DNA of 64,000 bases from Amoebophrya sp. A120 (lineage: Eukaryota > Sar > Dinophyceae > Syndiniales > Amoebophryaceae), in contig CAJINV010000003.1 of NCBI GenBank assembly GCA_905178155.1, positions 11,229,737 to 11,293,736 of the forward strand, written 5' to 3'. The notes below the pieces were generated by a model, which had not been told where the DNA came from, searched no databases, and worked only from the letters and a program-made list of their open reading frames with translations. This document shows, one piece after another, positions 22,101 through 33,500 of this stretch (its first letter is position 1; each line of letters begins with the position of its first letter). A program made the position numbers and the translations under genes.

Positions 22101-25100
22101 AAGTCGAAGTGCACGGGGCGGGGGCGGATACTTAATTAAAATTGGCCGGCCTCTGTCGTGTCAAAGTCAACTTCTTTGCATGCCGCCAAAGTTTCGCCAC
22201 CAATCTGTTTTTCTGTGCTCTCGTCATCTGTGCAAGTCTCCCCCTTACAATAAACACAGCCTACAACTGGATTGATTCTTGATTGGCATCTGCTACCGCC
22301 CGGCCGCGGCACTGTAGACATATCTAGTACAGTAACTGCAAAATAAATTATCACTCATGATTGTATGACTACTCAGGTATGAACTTCCCCCGGACTACAT
22401 TCCTGGAGACACATACAGCGAAAATCTCGAGACAGTGCTGCACTGGTTGCTGGCACGAAACCCGGAGAGTCGGTTGACCTCTCGAAATCTGGTCCGCATC
22501 CTGTGGGAATGGGAAGGAAACCCATGCCTAGATCCTACGGAAGACGCCAACACATTGGTGGTTTCGCCCCCCATGGACGTTCTGCAACAGAAGCGGGAAA
22601 AAAGAAAAAAGTGCGTGGACAAGGCACAGCAGCTCTCTGTATCCACAACGAATTTCCAAACACGTACAAAGAACGCCAACGCGAAAACTTTTGCAAGAGC
22701 AAGACAAACCTTGCTATAATATCAATCCCATTCAGTATATGTCAAGCGAGATTCTCTAGAAAGTTGGCGAAGTTTGATGTGATGCGTTTTGTATTATGCA
22801 TCACAAATTGAAAATGTCCGTAGAGCCAACTAGTAATCCCGTTTATTCTAATTATTCTAATTCTAATAGAGCCATAGTAACCCGCGTTACAGGAGTTTTC
22901 ATCTCTCTGATGATGATGATGATGATGATGATGCTGAGCAAATTTGATGTCACGCGATTTCTATATGTTATGCTCATGCGAAAAAAGAGGCAGGCGGACA
23001 GAGGGCAAACAAGAGGTGGCCGGGAGGTCCAAAGATGTGAATGTGAAAAAGAGGCCATTAGAGGTGAAGGTGGCGCGAATAACGGACGACGTCTCGCGCA
23101 CGATCCCAGCCACCCCTGTGGCTCTGTGCCGGATTATTAGCGGGGACCTTCAAAGAGGTCAAAGGGAGGGCCTGCGGGAGATTCGCGAGAACGTAGAAAC
23201 GCAGCAGGCGGGCGCGAATCCGCACGGCGTGGCGCATACTTGGCGCGGCAGGCGACTCGCGGCCTGTGCGCTTCGGCTTTTTTTCGCGCCACCCTCTCGC
23301 GCCAACCTCTCGCGCAACCCTCCCGTGCCACCCTTTCGCACAGAGAAGAGCGGCGCTGGGAAATTGTTGACTGGGGTGGCTTATTTTGACTAGCGAAAAG
23401 CATAGCAGATTGGTGTGGCGTCCAGGTGCCTGTTGTTCAGCCCCAGTGTGCGGGGTAGTTGCTCCCTGTGCAGAGCGCCCACAGGCGCAGGGTGCGCGCA
23501 GATGCTGTGGGCGCATAGATATGCCGCTGCGGTCCGGTCGGTCCCTCTGCAAACACCTCAATCCCGGCCCAACAGCCTTACGCTCCGCTGGTAGCCGGAC
23601 GGAGCATCGCTGGTTTATGCAGGTGCGACGCTTTTGCGATGCATTTTGTATGTGTGCGGAAAAATTTGAATGCATATTTTGGCGCCGTCTACAATCCCGT
23701 CGCGGTAATGAACCTGGTAGAAACGACCTCCGTATCCGCTGCAGATATCTATGTCTGGGCGTAAAAGAATGCAAGACCTGTCACGCTTGGGCACCAAGAG
23801 AGAAAAATTTATCATGCGTGTTGCGCTGCTGCAACCCCAGTTTTGTCATGCAAAAACGCGACTTGTCATGCCATGATTCCGGAAGACAACATAGGCGCCC
23901 AAAAACTTGTCATGCGGAGGTCCGTCTTGTAGATCGGTGGTTGATCTTAAACTGTACCATCCACACACTTGCATCACAACTTTCGTTGAAGAGCCAGACA
24001 CATTTACAGCGCATATTGTGCCTCGTCTCCGGCGAGTCCGGGACGAGGGAAAACCTCTGGGGACGACTATGGATTGCAAGTATGTTCTGTGGCTCTGGCG
24101 GAATAAATGTAACTTGTCACGCAAAGTCTCCAACACAAAAATGCCTGCGTCGCATGAACGCCAAAAGTTTCCCAATTCTCGCTTGGGAAAAGGCGGACTA
24201 CTTCTCATGCGGAATAAGCATGGGGGAAGTCTCGCAAAATCGGTGATGCTTCTGTGTGCAGCATTTTTCCAGACCGTGTGTGACGTGGGAGGTCCTGGAC
24301 GTGGTCCAGCACGAGATGCATGACTACAAGTCTTGTATTCATCTTCCAGACCCAGACAGATTTGCAGTGGATAAGAACGTCGCAGGGAATAGTACTACCA
24401 TGTCCAGCAGCATTCTAACCAACCTCGGCATCGCGACCCGCGGCGCGGAGAAGCTTCGCGGGGTCGCTGCGGGCCGAGACGGCGTCGTGGCGCCGACCCC
24501 TTCCGCCCTCTCGCCACGGAGCCAGGAGAAAAGCCAAAGCGGGGCTGCAACTGGAACTGCGTCAGCGTTTCCCTCCTCGTCGTCCGCTGGGACAACGACG
24601 AAAGACCCGGCGAAAGAAGGTGGCGCCGCCGACGAGATGCAGCGGTTTCGCACGAAAGCTGTCGGCCCCGCAACGGCAACGGAACAGGAGACGTTGGCGA
24701 AAAACAGCGCGAAAGGCCGTGGGAAGAGGTTCAAAGGAGAAGACGACCTCCGAGAGGACAACAGCGAGCCCTCGAGCGCCCCGGCGGTGGACCTGCTCGC
24801 CTACATCAAAGACGAGTCCACCCCCGACTCAAAACCCTACCCTGCCCGCGGAGGCGGCACACGTAGCGGCGCTGGCGCAGGATCAACGGGATGCATCAGC
24901 AACAGCAAGGAATCGTGGGTCGCGGACTTTGGGCAACAAGGTCCGACCGACACGAAGAACGCAACGACGAGCCCCGAGGACCTCCTAGTCGCACCTTCGG
25001 TAGGAGGAGCCGCTTCCTCCTCATCTAGTACGGCACCAGGAGGAAGTGCTGGCGCGGCCGTCGACGACTTCCTGTATCCTGTGTAAAAACGCCCCCATTG

Positions 25101-26254
25101 ACATTCCAGACATCTTGTGATATTTGCATGCTCAGGATGTGCTGAATGTCTGTCATGCAGCGCAGCCCCATCCAGAGCTTTTTCTGATGCATGGGGATTT
25201 GGAATTTGTCAACATGGTGGAATCAGGATAAGGCGATCGATTTCTTGTGATGCGGCTTTACTAGTACCGCTAAGCACGACAACGCTGGAAGCAGGAAGCG
25301 CAAACGTATCACGCGCAAGACAAGCCTGTGGAGCTCATTAATAGCCAAGCCTTGCTGATTTGTGTAGCGAAAAAGCGCCCACCTTGACTCTGGGGTCCTC
25401 GTCGGGACGGTTTTACACACAGTATCCTGTTTGACGGCTTCAACATCCCAGCGGGAGACCATCAAGCGCGTGCAGCCACGGAGCCCAGTGATCGCAGACT
25501 CAAGCGACATCTCCAAGCCGGCACCGGCGACGGCGGGGACCTCTTCTCTGGCGGCGGTGGCGCTTCCAGTTCGTCCTCCATCAGGATGCCTCCTAGTGAA
25601 ATAACAGAAGGACTTTTTAATCCAAGCAACAACAGCGGGGCGGTAGCTTCTACTCACAGGGAGGGCCCATCTTCTTCGAGATCTACCGCGGGAGGAGCTG
25701 TAGTCGTGCCACCAGCACCACCACGACGAAACTTCGATGCGTTGCATCACGTGGATTCGGTATTAGCAGCCGAGAGCGCGGACCGAGCTGGACGAGAAGC
25801 AAACTTGTTTGCGGATCTGGAGCCCCCGATTCGCGGCGTTTCTCCCTCGCCGATTCGTGGCGCGGACGACCACGCCTCCGGCGCAGCGCCGTCATTGATA
25901 CAACACCTCGACGGCGGCGCAGCACAAACGACTGACACTGCCCTTGCATCATCCCGGCCGGCACCTCCCGCGTCGCACGGAGGCAGTGTTCATTTTGCCA
26001 GCACGGGCAAGAACTCAATGAGTAACAAGAACTTCTTGCCTAATCAACGATCCACCTCCGACTCTGCGTCACTTCCAAAGACCGGCGACGCGACTTCTGG
26101 TACCTCCCCGTCGGCTTCTGCACTCCCGGCAGAGCTCAGGCCCTCACTCTCCAAAAGAGATCCCTTCCAGGTGGATTTTTTCAGTTCTGCTGCAACGACA
26201 AATGGACAGCGAGACCGCGACAAGCTTTTTGATGACATTGACATTTTTAAGTAA
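19140..26254 (+). CDS. NAK-family (AAK1/GAK/Ark1-like) Ser/Thr protein kinase
   Basis: Proposed exons: 19140-19179, 19571-19630, 20045-20217, 20574-20984, 21165-21328, 22377-22714, 23682-23732, 24021-24067, 24379-25074 and 25430-26254; total 2805 nt (934 aa, frame closed). Kinase landmarks in order: glycine loop VGGFAFVSL, VAIK-type lysine in ALKKM, HQDLKVENILL, CDFGSW, MYRPPEMADLY, and the C-lobe ending LLARNPESRL. LKVENILL, the DFG context and the activation segment are typical of numb-associated kinases, which phosphorylate clathrin adaptors during endocytosis. The HRD arginine is Gln here. The C-terminal 500 residues are Ser/Ala/Gly-rich and probably disordered, with KRDPFQVDFF near the end; DPF is an AP-2 appendage-binding motif, which fits an adaptor role. 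The N-terminal split (exons 1-3) is the least certain part. Confidence 0.82.
19180..19565 (+). mobile_element. Introner-like element (family A), kinase intron 1
   Basis: TATGGCAATGTCAGGGGTG at the left end pairs with CACCTGGCGTTTCCATA at the right. The left end is tandemly duplicated (26-bp unit at 19175-19200 and 19201-19226). Flanks GGTCT and GCTGT match at 3 of 5. Excision joins MSSWLNSLLFRKV to YTFPNAQEVEE in frame. Confidence 0.65.
22715..23676 (+). mobile_element. Composite intron insertion in the kinase gene
   Basis: About 960 bp between the kinase C-lobe exon and a 51-nt exon. The right end GAATGCATA is family B-like; the left end starts TATAATATC. Inside are an (ATG)n run and a GC-rich block (23060-23400). 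Phase matches on both sides, but the inverted repeats are not convincing, so more than one insertion is likely. Confidence 0.45.
22909..22934. repeat. (ATG)n microsatellite
   Basis: Eight to nine tandem GAT/ATG triplets inside a kinase intron. Confidence 0.9.
23733..24015 (+). mobile_element. Introner-like element (family B), kinase gene
   Basis: TATCCGCTGCAGATATCTATG and GTCTGGGCG at the left; GAGCCAGACACATTTACAGC and GCATA at the right. It separates exons 23682-23732 and 24021-24067. Excision keeps the frame (VETTS to ASSPASPGR). Flanking duplication is poor. Confidence 0.6.
24068..24373 (+). mobile_element. Introner-like element (family B), kinase gene
   Basis: TATGGATTGCAAGTATGTTC...GGCTCTGG pairs with CTTCCAGACCCAGACAGATT...GTGGATA. 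Flanks ACGAC and AGAAC match at 3 of 5. Excision joins GKTSGDD to VAGNSTTMSS in frame. Confidence 0.7.
25075..25424 (+). mobile_element. Introner-like element (family C), perfect duplication TCCTG
   Basis: Left end TATCCTGTGTAAAAACGCCC; right end GACGGTTTTACACACAGTA. Flanked by TCCTG at 25070-25074 and 25425-25429. Excision joins AAVDDFL to FDGFNIPAGD in frame. GT(25083)-AG(25422) also works. Confidence 0.85.
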
Positions 26255-27512
26255 AGACACAACAAAAGCTGCCGCTGCTTCCATCTTCATACTTCATCTG
26301 TGCTTGTTGCTACAAGTACCATAGTACAACAAGAACGAACCTGCTGCCAATAAATCGAAAGCAACCTCTCGCAGATTCAAGATCACGATGAAGAACTCAC
26401 AAACCACTTCCAATTGCGTGCCGGTGAAGATTTTTAGACGTTGCTGTTGTTGCGCCCCCGGCGGTGTACATGGATTCAGAAACAATAAATTTCAATTATT
26501 ACGCGGCTTATATATGATATTATCTTAGTATCTTCACGCAAAGAGAACGAGGGGCCTCGCGCGCATGTCGTCCAGTGGATCCATGGATTGATATATGGAC
26601 CATTTCCATTTCATTTTCCAGCGATCTCAATCTTTGCAGCAACGTCGACTTAAGCCATGGCACAGAAAAGAACGTGGTGCGGCCGCGCTGGCGAGTATGG
26701 ATCAATGTGAAGATTGTTATGTTTTTGTTGGCCTTGCTCGTTCATGATATTCATACATGCTGCATGTATTTGATCATAAAGTCTCTGCCTTGCCATGTCC
26801 AATCGCGCGCATCGGTTTGGAGTGTTGACTTTGACGCGCATCTTGTAGTATCGTTCGCGAAGTAGATCATGATCACACCTCCGTCACCGTCTTCGAAGAA
26901 AAATCAATAGGGGGACACGATCTGGAGCCCAACAAGATGATACCAGCAGAACAGAAGCAGCAGGTCTTGTTCGGCGATGAGATGTATTTAGATGAAATAG
27001 TTTGAGTTTCCGGATACTTTCGTACAACTGAAAAGTTAATTATAATTTCCAGTGTAGTTGAACAAGGTGACTTGTTCATCGAGACGCGAGAGGTTCTGGC
27101 ACCTCACCGCCATCCGACCGCTAAGATACTTAGATTAAATAAAAGCTCCAACGACAAAGCGAAAAGCTCGAATAAAAAGATGGCATCTTCGGCCTTTGAA
27201 AGTTGGCGTCAGGAGCGAGTCGCTCGCGGGCTCGAACGTTTGGTCGTTTAGTATGAAGAGAAAAAAGTTTGCCGCTGACACTGCCAATAACTTTTTGCAG
27301 GTTTTCTAGTATGCCAGTTTTTTCTTGCGTCACACACACACCGTCGTCTTGTATTTCAGAAACCGCAGATCATGGGACTTCGTGTATAGAGCTTATTAAC
27401 TTAACCGATAGTATAATTTGATTTGTAACACGAGTTTTTTTTAAAAATTGCGAAGAAAGATGCCATTCCAATGACATTAAGGAACCTGCGCAAGCTTTTT
27501 TCATGTATACTT
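26255..27512. other. Intergenic between the kinase and the GCP gene
   Basis: AT-rich, with stops in all frames at short intervals and no domain seen. Presumably the kinase 3-prime UTR and the upstream region of the next gene. Confidence 0.4.
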
Positions 27513-30500
27513 ACACATTGCAGAATATGACAGTGTTACGAGGTTTGCAATCGACAATGTTAAATGCATAAAATCGACACTACTTCCATTTGGTCTTGCT
27601 CTTGTTCGAGCCCCAAATACCAATTCAAATTTCAAGTGGTGCATGACAAGTTTTGTGAGCACCCGAGGCCAAGAAATCCTATTGCTCTTTGTCATAGTGT
27701 TAGTGTTTGGGCAAGGAAGACCACTTCGCTTCTCGTTCTATCCAACACCAAACAGGCTCACGATTGGTTTCGCCTGCCTGCGCTCAAATACATGCTGGCA
27801 CTCTGCGCCTTGCATTTTATGCGTGACCACGGCTTATTTCAACTTTGTCGATTTCAAGCCTGACGATTCCACACAAAACAGCGTCGCGAGCGTCAATTTG
27901 GACAGTGACAGCAATGTGAAAGAAGCCACAACTTGGGCCCATAATTACGTCAACGAAGCAGGATATCAATTGCAAATATCATCACGGTGTCTGAAAGTTT
28001 GGCGTGCAGGTGTTGCATGGCTCAAAAGATATGCTGGAATACGCATTGGCCGAATGTCACAGGTTTTGCGAGAGCTTTGGCTTTTTTACAATGCCTACTC
28101 TGAATGAGAACTCGTCTGCTCGCAACGTGGCCAAAAATGGACAGCTTCTGGTCCTCATGCACGTTGACAGGAGTTTCCGCGACCATTGAAAAAGAGCATC
28201 ACAAGTTCGCGATCGATGCAGGGCGGGATCTGGATCTGCGCCGGCGACTGCTGGCAGTATCGTATCCAACTAACCAACCAACAAGTTTGCCACTTTCCAG
28301 ACCCACCGGACACAGATATTTGCACTTCATACGGCAGAGGGGACGGCGGAGTCAGCGAACCTGAAAAGCAATGTTTTGCTAGCGAAGGGTAGCCTTGTGC
28401 AGAAGTTCCTTATGTATTGCAAGTATGTCTGGGAGGTCTGGAAACTTGCTAGAACAAAACTCACCATTCTTGGCGTTGGCTGCCAAGTGAGAATAAATAT
28501 CTGTCATGCGTATGGCGAAACAGTCAGTGCCATCTGTTTGCCATGCGATGCAAACGCGACTTGTCATGATCTGGCCTCGGGACGAAGACATAGCCGCTCA
28601 TAACGCTCATCAAAACCCTGTCACGCGTGGGCGGTCCGTAGCCGTACTATTACAGAGGTTTTTATCATCCAGCACACGTTTGCAGGAAGACCAAGACATA
28701 GAATTTGCAGGTGATTTTCTTCTTGCACGCGCAAAACAAAAAAGCGACTTTCTTCGAGTGTAGTTTTGACAAATTTGTCACCGCCGCTACCAGGGCCCTG
28801 GAACACTTCGACGTAGATACTCCACAGAAAATCCTAGCGACGTTGTGTCATAACAATTCCAAGTCCGGCATTGTAAATATATTTCGACTATTTCTATACG
28901 AAAAGGCAAAAACAAATACTCATCAGGGGATCAGGGACGGGGTAATTTGTCGTGCTTACATCCGCCTGTAACTGCTGCATGCTGTAGGGTCTTCACTCGT
29001 AGCGAGTACTTACTTTTTGTTTTTGTGTAGTATGGTGAGTACTCGGACTACGAATCTCGTAGTCACTTTGTTTTACATACAATAAAAAACAAAGTTATTG
29101 ATGCGCACCTGCTGCACGAACCCTGGCGCCACGGCCAACCGCCGTTAGAGCCACCGGTTCTTGGGGCTCGCGTCGTTGCGCACTCGTGTCCGACAAATCA
29201 ACCTAGCCACGTGCCGATAACGCCGGCCCTAATGAGTTGAAGACTACTTCTATCCGCATCCGCCTAAGAATGGGCGCGCCGGTCTTCTCTAGTAGGCCCG
29301 CTGTCGGACCTTGACCTTGTAGCTCCTCCTGCCAGCGCTATTTTGTTTTGATATGACGCGCTAGTTTTTCTTTTTCTGTGCGATAGAAGAGACAGGGGTC
29401 TACGGCACTTTGCAGCTGCTTTTTACGCTGTCGGCGCAGCCCTTAGCGGTCCCGGGTTCCATGGTGCCTGCGCTGCAAAATCTGCGGTACCGTCGCGGTC
29501 AAGGGCTGAAGGCGGAGAGGATTCAAAAGTCGTGCGAAGCTACCAATGTCGCGCCCTTGCACGAAGAAGCACATGATCCCCTTTGTATGGATGTGTCAGG
29601 ATCGCAATCGACAAGATCGAAAAACTTGCGATGCATAAAATATAGGGCACTGAAGGCCTGTATTGGGGAGCAGGCAAATGAGACCGATTGTAAGCCTGTT
29701 TAGGGGTATGCAATGTGCTGCCAGAGTAGCATGACAGGAGCAGTCTGCTTTGCCCAAGCAGCACGACAAACTGGATTTAGGTGCTCCCGAAGTTTGTCAT
29801 GCGCCACTTGCAAGCTGAAGCTCCAACTGACATCGTCATCGATTTTGTGCATCGCAAATTTTCCGACTTTGTCAATTTTGACTCTGCCACTTCCATACTT
29901 TGGCGCGAAGACGTAGAAAGCGTCTCCTCGACGAGCAGCGGGGCGTCGACGAGTGACTCCTTGCTTTTCTCAAGCGACGAAATCGATTCCAATCGCCGGT
30001 TTCTCGGCGAAGCTGAAGCTAGGCGCAGGCCCTCCCTCGGCTCGGATCCCTCAGAACACTTTTTTATCAAACACACGCCGTGCCCACGCCACCAGCAGCA
30101 GCAGCGACGAGAGGGAGGCCGCAGAAGGACTGCTCGTCAGCATGATGTAGTCTCTGGTCGTGTAGTTGCACACGATCATATTATGTTGCGGAGCAAAAGC
30201 GTCCCCACGGGTCGTGCGGCTCGAGCCGAGCTTGTGGAACCCCGACGGCAGACGCTGTCAGCCCCCAGACATACGCGCGACGCAATGTTGGAAATGCCAA
30301 CAAATGGCCTCGTAGGCTAATATCTAGTTCTCTCTACTCTGCAACGAGGACGTGAGTTCTCTAGTGATTTTCTTCAAAATTTGAGGCTTCTCTGTGCTCT
30401 ATCTCCTTGGTCTCGTCCAGTATGTAAAACGTTCCAGAGTCAACTTAACTCTGGAACGTTTAGCAACACAATAAATCAGAAGTTTTGGGAGTCCTCGCGC

Positions 30501-33500
30501 TTGAACAGTTCCTCGTCTCTGTAGTGGTGTAGTACAGGAGTTGTTCTTTAGCAAGGACAGCCGGCTCACAAAGCCATCTCCTTGTCCTCTTTACCGCACT
30601 GTGCCAAAGCATATGCCTCTCATCATGGCGGGGTTGCGAATTACCAATGTTCCACATCCACTTCCACCAGTTGCAGATCTGCATGACAGCCCTGGGGTGG
30701 GGACACTTTTGCTCATGATGCACGAAGCTGGTCGTGCCGCGACGCGGGCGACAACGAGAACAAGAAGAAGAACGACCGGCGCAAAACTAGAAGAAGGCGT
30801 ACGGGTGCGTCGTCTTGTTCACTCTGAAAAGCAAGAAGGGGAGGAAGAAGAAGAAGAAGTAGACGGAAGCGCATGCGCATACAAGAAGAAGAAGCTGCAA
30901 CATGAAGATGCCAGTTCTGGCGCAGACTTGCTCCTCTTTGACGCATTCGAGCGACAGGTCGTGCAACTGGGATGCAGCAACCAGCGTGACTTGCAGAGAC
31001 GACCACGTGGGGATCTACTACCTTCTACTTGTACTTCCGAGGATTTGGCAAAAACAGCTGCAAACTCGCTGGGTTCCGTGTTCGGCAGGGCAGAGCTAGA
31101 AAAGGTTTTCACCCGGGGTGGAGCAAGGGACGTCGGAGCAGGCCGCTTGCTGTCTTCCTGTATTCATCGTTGGTCCTCCATTATCGCCGAGTTGCGGGCT
31201 CTGGCGTATTGCCTATGCGAAGATGGTGCGTCCGCTGTTGCTCATTTGTGGAACGAGAAGAAGCTGTGCCTAGCGAACCTGCCGTCCCTGCTCAATGGTC
31301 ACGCCACCCGTCATTTAAACGAGAATCACGACCCACAACTTTTTCGAGCGGTACACGATGACTCATCTTCGGGAGATGAAACTCGTGGCACCACGTGTCT
31401 ACAAGAAGGTAGCTACTGCGAGGAAAAATCAAAATTCCCATACTGGAAATGCAAATGTATGCTTCTGAAATAATATAAATTTGTGATGCGGAAGATTTGG
31501 GGCCCTGGCGCTGGCCACAAATGAAATAATCGTCTCTGTATTGCAAGAAGGCCACTCCAGAGAGCCCGCCAATTTGTAGCTGTTACGCAGAAGGCTCGTA
31601 ATGATTTAGGGCCTACACCGGAGACGCCTGCCATACTAAGTGCCTGCAGCCCCTCCTAGTGGAAGACAGGGCTTGTTCATGGACACAACTCCCGCGGCAT
31701 GATAGATTTTCATTTTATTGTGGGAAGGGGGGGCTTTTCGTCTTGATAGTAGCTGGCGAGCTCTGGGGGCACGCCTCACAATATCCAGTACAAATAAAAG
31801 TATTGCGCTCTATATGATCATGAAAATGAATTGCAGCTGTACATGACAAGTTTGGTTTCCTTTTCCTACCCAATCTCCATTTACGATGTCTTCTTGAGAA
31901 ATTTTGTTAAATGCGATTTATGCTAGTGCGATATTCTTGCAATGCATACACCACGCTCATAGCCGATTTTGAAGGCGCTCCGCTGCAGGAAGGCAAGGCT
32001 GCGAGACCATCCACGAGCAGACACCTCCAGGGACATCAAGAACAGGGAAAGAGTCTTCAGGGGCTCCTGCGCAGGCTACGCTCCTGCCGAAACAGCATTC
32101 GACCGCTCGCGCAGTTGCACAGTCTGCTCAGCGACGTATTTACGAAGCTCAATGAGTGCCAAGAATCTGGGCTCCAGCGTGACCGTGGCCACGGCGCGGA
32201 ATTGCTGCTGTTCCGTAGCCTGAATGCAGTTATGCGGACAGGGTGTGGTGTACCCCTCCCCCTCGCGGGCTCATCAAAAACTGGAGGGGCGGCGCTGAAT
32301 GGCGCGTGGCGTAGTACGCTCGAGGCACACCAAAAGGACCTCAACCTCTGGAACAGGTTCGCAACTTGCTCAAGCTGGACCTCACCAAGAACGGATCGCG
32401 TAAAAGCAACAAGGGCGGTGTTTGGAGCCGCTGCGTGCAAGGCGGGCGATCTCGTCGCTCTGCGCTTGCGACTCGATGCAGCGTGTCGCGTGGACCCTTT
32501 CCAGGTGGAGTTGCGTTTTGATTTAGATGGTGGTGGAAAGAACTTCGATGCTGAGTCGTCGCCCCGTGCGGTAGAGCGCCTCTCCAACAACAATGACGAT
32601 GCCTCCGAGACGGCCGAGACCAGGACGGCCGGCCCGACATCGAGAACCGATCATGATGAGGCGCATTTCTTTTCTCGCGACGCGAGTGAAGATGCCAGTC
32701 TGCTTCTTCTGCCGCAGGCAATGCGGCTGCAGGAGGAGACGTGCGTGAGCATCTTGCGAGGCGCGCAATTGTGTGCGCGTGTGCAAAGTCAGCAACTGTT
32801 GTCGATGTTAATGCATCCCCGACACGGGCCGCTCCGCATCGCTCTGCGCGCACTGCAGCTGTTGGCGCTTTGCCAGCACGCAGAATTGACGGACCGGCTT
32901 TCCGCACTGGTGGCCTCAGACACCTTGACCACCGTGAACCTGCAGAAAACGGTGCGGACTTTCTTGCTAGAAACGTGGCCGATCGGGGGTGGACTAGAAC
33001 TAGATCGAAGCCTCCCTAGCGCGACTCGAACCGCCATGACGCAATGTGATTATCAAATGCAAATGCGTCATCTGGGTCTGGAAAACAAGTGGAAGCTGTG
33101 ATGCGGATTCTGGAACAGGCAAAGATTTGTCATGCGTGGTCAGCAAAAGTAGCTCACTGCTCGTCTTCAAAATCTGGGATTATTTCTCATGCGGGATACG
33201 TATTGGGAAACCTCGTCAGAACCTGTGACGTCATTGCTTGCAACATGCCCGAAGAGATTCTGGGTCATGCAAAAACATCATGACAAAGGAGACGGAAAGC
33301 CCACACGCTTCCAGACGCAGCGATAATATTTGCGATGCATACAACTGATGACGATGAATGGATCTTGACAACGCAACGACTGAGGGAGAGGATGGCTCTG
33401 GAAGTGTGCGTACCAAATGCAAATATTTCTGGATCTGGAAGATTGATTCTGCAATTTGGCCATGCATTTTTTGGGTCACGCAGATTGATGCTTTGGAAAA

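Noticed and set aside
22909-22934. CRISPR-like or regulatory array
   Set aside because: It is a plain (ATG)n microsatellite inside an intron.
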